Shown here: positions 1 to 5,481 of the stretch, piece after piece
Numbering within the stretch: position 1 is the stretch's first letter
How the letters are laid out: every line of letters starts with the position of its first letter
Assembly: GCA_020252385.1 (NCBI GenBank)
Contig: JADCDC010000143.1
Location: forward strand, 1 to 5,481
Direction of reading: 5' to 3'
DNA from: Aestuariivirga sp.
GTDB lineage: Bacteria > Pseudomonadota > Alphaproteobacteria > Rhizobiales > Aestuariivirgaceae
Length of the DNA stretch: 5,481 bases
Notes under the pieces: generated by a model
Seen by the model: only the letters and a program-made list of their open reading frames with translations
Database searches by the model: none
What the model was told of the DNA's origin: nothing
Made by a program: the position numbers and the translations under genes

Positions 1-51
1 GATCAGGTCGAGCAGCGGGAACTGATCGCACTTCTCCGCCGCATCGCCTGA
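1..51 (+). CDS. 3' end of a gene cut by the window edge, possibly a MarR-type regulator
   Basis: Frame 1 reads DQVEQRELIALLRRIA and then TGA at 49-51. Only 16 codons are visible. A charged stretch followed by a leucine/arginine amphipathic helix ending at the stop resembles the C-terminal dimerisation helix of many MarR-family regulators, but many other helical proteins end this way, so the family is a guess. The stop lies 6 bp from the stop of the convergent phospholipase D gene, a spacing typical of compact genomes, which supports a real gene end. No terminator hairpin fits in the gap. Confidence 0.45.
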   Translation, partial: DQVEQRELIALLRRIA

Positions 52-57
52 ACAAAC

Positions 58-1701
58 TTACAGCTGCGATTCGATCGGGAGCCAGGAGATGAGCCAGGCG
101 GGGATGACGCGGCGGAGCGGTGCCTCGGGTTCGGTCTCATGCGCATGCTCTTGGCCGTCGCGGGCTTCGGTCCAGACGAGGCGGCCATCGCGGAGCCCGA
201 GGCGGTAGCTGAATTCCGGCGCCAACTGGGTTTCGAAGGCGCGTTCGAGTTCCTTCACCAGTGGCTTGCAGCGGAACAGCAGACCCATCTCGGTGTTGAT
301 CGAATGCGAGCGCGGGTCGAGGTTGAAGGAGCCGACGAAGCCCTGCTCGCCATCGATGATGAAGGCCTTGGTGTGCAGGCTTGCGGTGCGCGAGCCGAAC
401 AGCGAGGCGCGGTGGCGCCGCGGTTCCGGCTTCAGCTCATGCAGGATGACGCCCGCGCTCACCAGTGCGGGGCGGTAGCGCGCATAGGCGCCGTGCACCG
501 CGAGTACGTCGGTTGCCGCCAGCGAGTTGGTGAGGACGCGGATCGAGCGGCCCTCGGCCACCAGGCTGGCGAGCGTCCTGGTGCCCGCGCGGCCCGGGAT
601 GAAGTAGGGCGAGGCGATGAGCAGGCTCCGCCTGGCGGTGCCGAACAGCGCGCTGATGCGCTCGCCCATCCATTCGGGGCGTGACTGGCCGGACGCCTTC
701 CCGGGCGGATCGGCGATCACCTCGACATCCGCCGACCAGTCGAGCGGCAATTCCGCGCCAAGCCGCAGGCGATCGGGCTCGGCCGCGACATGCTCCATGA
801 ACTTCAGGGCGCGCGGCGAGGCGGCATGCTTCGCAAGGCGGCGCGCCAGCCTGCTCCACTGCGGCCTGCCGATGCGGCGGAGCTTGTGCAGGAGCTTGAT
901 CGGCAGGGCGGGCGGACTGTTCCAGTAGCGATCGAAGATGCGCTGCGCCTCGGCCACGCAGTGGCCCAGCGCCATGACGTCGATGTCGTGGAAATTGGCC
1001 TCCTGCGAGGCGTCGAAATAGGCATCCCCGATGTTGCGGCCGCCGGCGATCAGCACCCGGCCGTCGGCGATCCAGCACTTGTTGTGCATGCGCCGCGTGG
1101 CGGTGAAGTATTTGACCGCAAGTTCGAGGCCGCGGCGGAAGGCATCGGTGCGGCTGCGGCTCGGGTTGAACAGCCGCACCTCGATGTTGGGATGGCTGTC
1201 GAGTGCCAGGAGCGATGGATCGAAGCCGAAGGAATTGATGTCGTCGAGCAGGAGGCGCACCCTGACGCCGCGCCGCGCCGCCGCCAAGACCTCGCGGAGG
1301 AGCAGGCGGCCGGTGAGGTCGTTCTTCCAGTAATAGTATTGCAGATCGAGGCTGCGGCCGGCGGCGCGCGCCGTCTCGAGGCGCGCATGGAACGCGGCGA
1401 GGCTCGAGGTCAGCAGCATGAGGCCGCTCTCGCCTTCGTGACGCGCGGCGAGCGGTGCGGCCAGCCGGTCGAGTGCGGTCTGGTCATCGCGGAGCGGAAG
1501 CGCGAAGCTCTCCTGACCCTGCCTGCGCTGGGCGACCCTGCCGAAGGCGTAGACGCCGACGAGCACCGCACCGGCGGCAAGTGCCGCTGCGGCGGCGATC
1601 AGCAGCCATATGTCGGGCAGTGACGACAATCTCGAATCCCCGTCCGGAGGGCAGGCGAAAAACGCACTTGAACCTGACACTCGGACTATGCACTTTGTCA
1701 T
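58..1701 (-). CDS. Phospholipase D superfamily protein, ClsC-like cardiolipin synthase, membrane-anchored
   Basis: The 547-residue product has the two-domain PLD fold. The first catalytic motif is H206-N-K208-x4-D213, followed by GGRNIGD; the second is H443-T-K445-x4-D450, followed by GSFNLDPRS. Both are complete, so an active phosphatidyltransferase or phosphodiesterase working through a phosphohistidine intermediate is expected. A hydrophobic segment at about residues 28-54 should anchor it in the inner membrane. The conserved block LDLQYYYWKNDLTGRLLL (about 118-135), DSHPNIEVRLFNP (168-180) and the C-terminal LPIE motif resemble the E. coli ClsC (YmdC) group more than ClsA. Cardiolipin synthesis is therefore the likely role, but substrate cannot be read from sequence. 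The ATG at 1701 has a poor ribosome site. A TTG at 1629 (residue 25), 7 nt after GGGGA and just before the membrane segment, is a serious alternative. The EEP gene is divergent upstream. Confidence 0.9.
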   Translation of the reverse strand: MTKCIVRVSGSSAFFACPPDGDSRLSSLPDIWLLIAAAAALAAGAVLVGVYAFGRVAQRRQGQESFALPLRDDQTALDRLAAPLAARHEGESGLMLLTSSLAAFHARLETARAAGRSLDLQYYYWKNDLTGRLLLREVLAAARRGVRVRLLLDDINSFGFDPSLLALDSHPNIEVRLFNPSRSRTDAFRRGLELAVKYFTATRRMHNKCWIADGRVLIAGGRNIGDAYFDASQEANFHDIDVMALGHCVAEAQRIFDRYWNSPPALPIKLLHKLRRIGRPQWSRLARRLAKHAASPRALKFMEHVAAEPDRLRLGAELPLDWSADVEVIADPPGKASGQSRPEWMGERISALFGTARRSLLIASPYFIPGRAGTRTLASLVAEGRSIRVLTNSLAATDVLAVHGAYARYRPALVSAGVILHELKPEPRRHRASLFGSRTASLHTKAFIIDGEQGFVGSFNLDPRSHSINTEMGLLFRCKPLVKELERAFETQLAPEFSYRLGLRDGRLVWTEARDGQEHAHETEPEAPLRRVIPAWLISWLPIESQL

Positions 1702-1754
1702 GCCGATCAGAACGAGTCATCCGGGCTCCCGCGACAGGTCCGGCGGACGGGGAT
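1636..1754. repeat. Inverted repeat in the PLD/EEP divergent region
   Basis: The ten bases GGACGGGGAT occur at 1745-1754 on the plus strand and, inverted, at 1645-1636 on the minus strand. The match extends to TCCGGACGGGGAT on the minus strand (1648-1636); the plus copy has the same bases with CGG inserted (TCCGG at 1739-1743, then GGACGGGGAT). Each copy lies just upstream of a possible start: ATG 1764 of the EEP gene and TTG 1629 of the PLD gene. It could be a pair of similar ribosome binding regions or an operator pair. No convincing -35/-10 pair was found between them. The exact match is visible; any function is inference. Confidence 0.4.
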
Positions 1755-1763
1755 AAATGCACT

Positions 1764-2624
1764 ATGAGACACATCGTTCCCGCCCTGCGGCGGAATCTGA
1801 CCCGCAGCGCAGGTCGAGAAGCGCCGCCTGTCGGCCAGAAGCGGCCGACGCATGAGGGCCATGAACCGTCGCTGACCATATCCGTCGCGTCCTACAACGT
1901 TCACAAATGCGTGGGCACGGACGGCACCTTCGATCCCGACCGGGTGCTCGAGGTGGTGCTGGAACTCGACGCCGACATCATCGCGTTGCAGGAGGCCGAC
2001 CAGCGCTTCGGCAATCGCAGGGGCTTGTTGAACCTGAAGTCGCTTTACGAGAAGGGCGGCTACCGCTCGGTGCTCGACGAGGGCTCGCGCAAGCTGAGCC
2101 ATGGCTGGCACGGCAACGTCATCCGCTATCGCCGCGGCCATGTGACGGGACTCACCAAGATGAAGCTGCCGGGCTTCTAGCCCAGGGGTGCCGTGCTGGT
2201 GGACTTCACCGTCGACGCGATGCCGATCCGCATCATCGGCGCGCATCTGGGGCTGCTCGCCTCGTCTCGCGCGCGGCAGGCGGAGGCGATCCTGGGTGCA
2301 GCCCATCCGCTGGACGAGCGCGCGGTGATCCTGCTCGGCGACACCAATGAATGGCGGGTGGGCGGACGCTCGGCACTCCGGCCCTTCGACCCGCATCTGA
2401 GCGACGTCGATATGGCGATCGCCAGCTTCCCCTCGCGCTTCCCGCTGTGGCCGCTCGACAGGGTGCTGACCAACAAGCACGTCACCGTCTACGAGATGTT
2501 CGCCGTCGAGACCGAGCGCTCGCGCGTCGCCTCCGACCACCTGCCGGTGAAGGCGGTGATCGGCGTCACCCGCGGCGTTGCGGCGCCCGCGCCGCTGGGC
2601 GAAGGACAGCCCGCAACCGGCTGA
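1764..2624 (+). pseudogene. Endonuclease/exonuclease/phosphatase (EEP) family hydrolase, interrupted by an in-frame TAG
   Basis: Read through the TAG at 2178-2180, this is a metal-dependent EEP-superfamily hydrolase (DNase I / exonuclease III / sphingomyelinase fold) of about 286 codons. Upstream of the stop are SVASYNVHKC and IIALQEAD, the Asn and Glu metal-ligand motifs. Downstream in the same frame are GAHLGL, the GDTNEW metal/phosphate motif, PLDRVLTN and the terminal SDHLPVKA with the catalytic His. Every motif is intact and there is no frameshift; the lesion is one codon between LPGF and PRGAVLVDF. A single G-to-T change from GAG (Glu) would explain it. I chose ATG 1764, 10 nt after GGGGA; the frame is open further upstream but runs antisense to the PLD gene. 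The short 36-residue lead has no clear signal peptide. Proteins of this type are often encoded beside PLD-type cardiolipin synthases (E. coli YbhP/ClsB), suggesting a phosphoester substrate linked to lipids rather than DNA. The alternative reading is two separate products, 1764-2180 and 2193-2624. Confidence 0.8.
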
Positions 2625-2639
2625 GCGCTGCGCCCGCCC

Positions 2640-4403
2640 TCACCCCTGCAGCACGTGTGCTATGGGCGCCGCGAGCCGCCAGCTGAGGCCATCCGGCGGA
2701 AGCTCCAGCGTGATCTGGGCCTCGAGTGCCGCGCGCGTGATGTCGGTGACGAGCAGCGTGCCGAAGCCGCGGCGCTCGGGTTTGCCCACCGGCGGCCCGC
2801 CGCTTTCCCGCCAGAGAAGCGCCAGTATGGGGGCGCCGTCCCGCTCTTCGAGGCGCCAGGAAATGTCGAGCCGGCCCTTGCCGCCCGACAGCGAGCCGTA
2901 CTTCCCCGCATTGGTGGCGAGTTCATGCAGCGCCATGCCGAGGCTTTGCGCGGCCGACGCCTTCAGGTGAAGTTCGGGACCATCGAGCGCGATGCGCTGC
3001 CCGATCAGGTCGCTGAAGTGGGAGAGCTGAGACAGGATCAGCTCGGCAAGCGAGACGCCGCGCCAGGTGTTGCGCACCAGGAGATCGTGACTGGCGGACA
3101 GTCCCTGCAGCCTCTCGCCGAAGCGCTGCACGAAATCCGAGGGCTCGCAGCGGCTGGCCGTCTGGCTGGCCACCGACTGGACGACGGCGAGAAGATTCTT
3201 CGAGCGGTGGTTCACCTCCCGCATCAGGAGCTGGATGTGCTCTTCCGTACGCTTGCGCTCGGTGATGTCCATGATGACGCCGACCGCCCGCGTGGGCATG
3301 GCCTGAGGGTCGAGGGTGACCTCGGCGCGCATCAGCAGCCACTTCAGCGGCTGATCGGGAATCACATAGCGGAACTCGAATTCGACGAAGCGCTCGCCGC
3401 GCGAGAGCGCCTCGCGCGCCGCCTCGCCAAGCCTCTCGCGCTCGCCCGGATAGTAGCGCTGCCGCACCTCATCGAGCGTCGGGCGGCTGTCCTCGGGGAA
3501 GCCCAGCAGGCGGTTCAGCTCGGCCGAGTGGCGCATCGCGCCCGTGGCGATGTCGACCTCCCAGATCGCCATGCGCCCGGCGTCGACGGCGATCTGGAGC
3601 CGCGCCTGGCTCTCCTCCTTCGCCTGCTCGAGCTCCCAGCGCTCGGTGACGTCCTGCAGCGTGCCGGCATAGCGCACGGCCTTGACGACCCCCGCCACCG
3701 GCTGGAACACCGCCACGCCATGGGCCACCACGTGCCGCACGCTGCCATCCGGCCTGACGACCCGGTAATTGTAGTGGCTGGTGTCGCGCATATAGGGATC
3801 GAGTGCGCGTGCCGCCTGGGCGGTGGTCAGCGGCAGGTCGTCGGGATGGGTGACGTGGCGCACGTCCGAAATCGTCAGCGGGCTGTCGGGCGGAAAGCCG
3901 CAGATCGCGCGGGCGCGCGGGCAATAGATGATCCGGCCGCTGGCGAGATCCCAGTCCCAGATGCCGATGCGCGCCGCCGAGGCCGCAAGTTCGAGCCGCG
4001 CCTCGCTCGCGGTCAGCGCCGCGAGCGCCTCCTTGCGCTCGGTGATGTCCTGCATGAGGCCGACGATCTGCTGCGAGCCCGGCGTGCGCGTCCGGTGGAC
4101 TTCGAACCATCGGATCGTGCCGTCGGGCGCGAGGAGGCGGAACTCGTCCTTGGGGTTCACCTCCTCCCCCGCCAGGATGGCGCGGCCGCCTTCCTCGAGG
4201 ATGCTCCGGTCGTCGGGGTGGACGAAGGGCAGGAGCGTGCCGGGTGCGGCCTCATGCTCGCCGGGATCGAGGCCGATGAGGGCATAGAGGCTGGCGTCCC
4301 ACTGGAAGCCGCTCTGCGGGCTCCAGCTCCAGAAGCCGATGCGCGCCGCGGATGCGGCGAGGCGAAGGCTTTCGGCATGGAGCGAGGAGGGCTTCTGGTT
4401 CAT
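2640..4403 (-). CDS. PAS-domain sensor histidine kinase, HWE family
   Basis: The 587-residue product senses an unknown signal and should autophosphorylate on His. Three PAS domains with PAC tails cover about residues 12-122, 135-255 and 265-383; each PAC ends in a D[IV]TER motif. The kinase core then has the H-box VNHRSKNLL with the phosphoacceptor at H399, an N-box HELATNAGKYG (N498), and WRESGGPPV (W531, E533), the Trp-x-Glu signature that defines the HWE family, followed by a GFG glycine motif. No transmembrane segment or signal peptide is seen, so it is probably cytoplasmic. No PAS domain carries the Cys motif of LOV photosensors. The frame is open up to an ATG at 4475, but the extra 24 residues (rich in Trp, Arg and Cys) do not look like this family, and ATG 4403 begins MNQKPSS just before the first PAS. 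No response regulator is adjacent. The stop is 15 bp from the convergent EEP stop. Confidence 0.92.
   Translation of the reverse strand: MNQKPSSLHAESLRLAASAARIGFWSWSPQSGFQWDASLYALIGLDPGEHEAAPGTLLPFVHPDDRSILEEGGRAILAGEEVNPKDEFRLLAPDGTIRWFEVHRTRTPGSQQIVGLMQDITERKEALAALTASEARLELAASAARIGIWDWDLASGRIIYCPRARAICGFPPDSPLTISDVRHVTHPDDLPLTTAQAARALDPYMRDTSHYNYRVVRPDGSVRHVVAHGVAVFQPVAGVVKAVRYAGTLQDVTERWELEQAKEESQARLQIAVDAGRMAIWEVDIATGAMRHSAELNRLLGFPEDSRPTLDEVRQRYYPGERERLGEAAREALSRGERFVEFEFRYVIPDQPLKWLLMRAEVTLDPQAMPTRAVGVIMDITERKRTEEHIQLLMREVNHRSKNLLAVVQSVASQTASRCEPSDFVQRFGERLQGLSASHDLLVRNTWRGVSLAELILSQLSHFSDLIGQRIALDGPELHLKASAAQSLGMALHELATNAGKYGSLSGGKGRLDISWRLEERDGAPILALLWRESGGPPVGKPERRGFGTLLVTDITRAALEAQITLELPPDGLSWRLAAPIAHVLQG
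3252..4050. repeat. Repeated PAC-tail sequence inside the kinase gene
   Basis: The 19-base string CTTGCGCTCGGTGATGTCC is identical at 3252-3270 and 4032-4050, and a near copy, CGCTCGGTGACGTCC, lies at 3640-3654. The spacing is 384 and 396 nt, about one PAS-PAC module each. On the coding strand it encodes the D[IV]TER-K/W end of each PAC motif. The first two PAS domains also start almost identically (LRLAASAARIGFW and LELAASAARIGIW). This fits tandem duplication of a PAS module, at least for the first two copies. Confidence 0.6.
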
Positions 4404-4573
4404 CGGCGCAATCCCGTTGCAGCAGCGACGGCCGAACCATCGATCCGGCCAAACATCCCTGTGGGCGCCCCCCATGTTCGATACGCGCCCGCGTGATCCA
4501 TGGCAAGCACGGGGAGCGCTCTTCCAGGTTTGCGCCCCTTTGACCTAGCGTCGCCTCTGTTGCATGAAAGGCC
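4404..4573. promoter_or_regulatory. Divergent intergenic region between the kinase and HAD genes
   Basis: These 170 bp separate two diverging genes and must hold both promoters. On the plus strand TTGACC at 4540-4545 matches a -35 box well, but the hexamer 17 nt later (CATGAA, 4563-4568) is a poor -10 and would place the transcript start almost on the HAD ATG. A GGCCG/CGGCC stem with an 11-nt loop lies at 4430-4450. Nothing recognisable as an EcfG-type site was found. The region's role is inferred from gene orientation, not from a clear motif. Confidence 0.3.
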
Positions 4574-5269
4574 ATGCGTGATGCCTCTTCACCCGCACTG
4601 GTGATCTTCGACTGCGACGGCGTGCTGGTCGACAGCGAGATGCTGAGTGCGGGCACGTTGATGGCGATGCTGGCGGAGGAGGGCTTCTCCATCACCGAGG
4701 AGGCCTTTCGCAGCGACTTCCTGGGGCGAAGCTTCGCGGCGGCGGCTGAGCGCGCCGCCCGGCGCTTCGGCCGCCCGCTGCCCGAGGGCTTCGAGGCGCG
4801 CTACCGGCTCGCACTGCTCGATCGCATCCGCCGGGACCTGAAGCCCATGCCCGGTGCCGCAAGCCTGCTCGCCACACTCGAAACACCCTTCTGCCTCGCC
4901 ACCAGTTCCAGCCCGCAGCGCCTCGCGGTGACACTCGCCGCCACCGGCCTTCAGGGCTTCTTCGCGGGGCGCTGCTTCACCAGTGCCGAGGTGGAGCGGG
5001 GCAAGCCCGCCCCCGATCTCTTCCTCCATGCAGCACATTGCATGGGTGCCGATCCGGCCCGGGCACTCGTGATCGAGGACAGCGAGATGGGGGTCCGGGC
5101 GGGGCTCGCCGCGGGCATGACGGTTTGCCACTTCGCGGGTGGTGCCCATGTCGAGGCGGGCTACCGGCTGCCGGATGACGTGAGGCCGCATCTCACCGCC
5201 GCCAGCATGGCGGAACTCGGGCGCGTCCTCGTGAAATTCGGACTTTCCTTACGGTCAGTCTCGCCTTAG
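4574..5269 (+). CDS. HAD superfamily IA hydrolase, beta-phosphoglucomutase/sugar-phosphatase-like
   Basis: This 231-residue protein has all four HAD motifs: FDCDGVLVDSE with nucleophile D13 and acid/base D15; the motif II Thr/Ser in LATSSS (110-113); K144 in RGKPAPD; and VIEDSEMG with E168 and D169. A helical C1 cap lies between motifs I and II (about residues 17-90), as in subfamily IA variant 3, which includes beta-phosphoglucomutase and small sugar-phosphate phosphatases. A cytoplasmic phosphatase acting on a sugar or polyol phosphate is likely; the exact substrate is not readable. ATG 4574 is the only sensible start, as motif I begins 10 residues later, although its AAAGG (4567-4571) is only 2 nt away and so badly spaced. 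A SorC-like regulator follows 29 bp downstream on the same strand, with no hairpin terminator between, which suggests co-transcription and a carbohydrate role. Confidence 0.9.
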   Translation: MRDASSPALVIFDCDGVLVDSEMLSAGTLMAMLAEEGFSITEEAFRSDFLGRSFAAAAERAARRFGRPLPEGFEARYRLALLDRIRRDLKPMPGAASLLATLETPFCLATSSSPQRLAVTLAATGLQGFFAGRCFTSAEVERGKPAPDLFLHAAHCMGADPARALVIEDSEMGVRAGLAAGMTVCHFAGGAHVEAGYRLPDDVRPHLTAASMAELGRVLVKFGLSLRSVSP

Positions 5270-5285
5270 TTGTGGTTTCAGAAAT

Positions 5286-5292
5286 GAGGTGG
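5286..5292 (+). promoter_or_regulatory. Ribosome binding site of the SorC-like regulator
   Basis: GAGGTGG lies 6 nt before the ATG at 5299. It is the clearest Shine-Dalgarno-like sequence in the window and fixes that start, since the earlier ATG at 5284 stops after three codons. Confidence 0.6.
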
Positions 5293-5298
5293 TGACGC

Positions 5299-5481
5299 AT
5301 GTCCCGCAAGCCGGATTCCGAACGCGACAGGCTGGACGACGCGGCGCGCGCCGGCTGGCTCTACTACATCGCCGGGAACACGCAGGACGAGATCGCGCGC
5401 AAGCTTGGCGTGTCGCGCCAGACGGCGCAGCGCCTCGTCTCCTTCGCGGTGAGCGAGAAGCTGATCAAGGTGCGCCTCGAC
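5299..5481 (+). CDS. SorC/DeoR-like sugar-responsive transcriptional regulator, N-terminal part
   Basis: Only the first 61 residues are inside the window; the frame is open to the end. They begin MSRKPDSERDRLDDAARAGW and contain a helix-turn-helix at about residues 27-58: a TQDEIARKLGVSRQTAQRL core followed by a short wing-like segment ending KLIKVRL. The pattern (A-x-x-Y-Y-x-x-G-x-T-Q-x-E-I-A) is that of SorC-family regulators, whose C-terminal half binds a phosphorylated sugar as effector. In rhizobia such regulators (SmoC-type) control sorbitol/mannitol ABC transporter operons. The HAD gene 29 bp upstream fits this. The effector domain and the regulated operon lie beyond the window, so the specific sugar is unknown. 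Confidence 0.82.
   Translation, partial: MSRKPDSERDRLDDAARAGWLYYIAGNTQDEIARKLGVSRQTAQRLVSFAVSEKLIKVRLD

Noticed and set aside
139..1623. Several plus-strand open frames opposite the PLD gene (for example 139-684 and 790-1623)
   Set aside because: Their translations have no recognisable motif and they overlap the strongly supported PLD coding sequence, including both HKD motifs.
1455..1763. Upstream extension of the EEP reading frame
   Set aside because: The frame is open, but it runs antisense to the PLD N-terminus and encodes Arg/Pro-rich sequence unlike the EEP family. ATG 1764 is a sensible start.
2625..2639. Bidirectional terminator between the convergent EEP and kinase genes
   Set aside because: The 15-bp gap has no stable GC stem followed by a T-run on either strand.
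2640..4403. Possible LOV photoreceptor function of a PAS domain in the HWE kinase
   Set aside because: HWE kinases are often LOV-linked, but none of the three PAS domains has the flavin-binding GxNCRFLQ-type motif.
4430..4450. Small inverted repeat GGCCG/CGGCC as a terminator or operator
   Set aside because: The stem is only 5 bp with an 11-nt loop and no T-run, and such stems are common by chance in GC-rich DNA.
2655..4496. Open frame of 613 codons on the plus strand across the whole kinase gene
   Set aside because: It is the antisense shadow of a high-GC gene. The translation is low-complexity, rich in Arg, Ala, Gly, Leu and Asp with no domain, whereas the minus-strand frame gives clear PAS and HWE motifs.

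Overview
The window is a GC-rich stretch of bacterial chromosome with tightly packed genes on both strands. The gene families point to an alphaproteobacterium, probably Rhizobiales-like: a PAS-rich HWE-family histidine kinase, a SorC-type sugar regulator beside a HAD phosphatase, and a ClsC-like phospholipase D next to an EEP-family hydrolase. This placement is inferred from family content; there is no rRNA or other marker gene here. I see no tRNA, CRISPR array, insertion sequence, integrase or phage gene.

Layout. Bases 1-51 are the last 16 codons of a plus-strand gene, possibly a MarR-type regulator. It converges on a minus-strand phospholipase D superfamily gene (58-1701) with a membrane anchor and two intact HxKx4D motifs, resembling ClsC-type cardiolipin synthases. 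Divergent from it is an endonuclease/exonuclease/phosphatase (EEP) family gene (1764-2624). This gene is interrupted by one in-frame TAG at 2178-2180, while its reading frame and all the family motifs survive on both sides. It converges, with a 15-bp gap, on a minus-strand sensor histidine kinase with three PAS domains and an HWE-type kinase core (2640-4403). After a 170-bp divergent intergenic region come a HAD-IA phosphatase-like hydrolase (4574-5269) and, 29 bp later on the same strand, the start of a SorC/DeoR-like sugar-responsive regulator (5299 to the window end).

How the genes may work together. The PLD and EEP genes form a plausible lipid-metabolism pair: in E. coli the homologous families sit together as ybhP-clsB. 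The HAD gene and the regulator are probably the first genes of a sugar or polyol utilisation locus that continues past the window. The histidine kinase has no response regulator beside it and looks like an orphan sensor.

The most notable point is the amber codon in the EEP gene: a very recent pseudogene, a readthrough site or split gene, or a base error. I find no convincing evidence of a wholly new system in this window.
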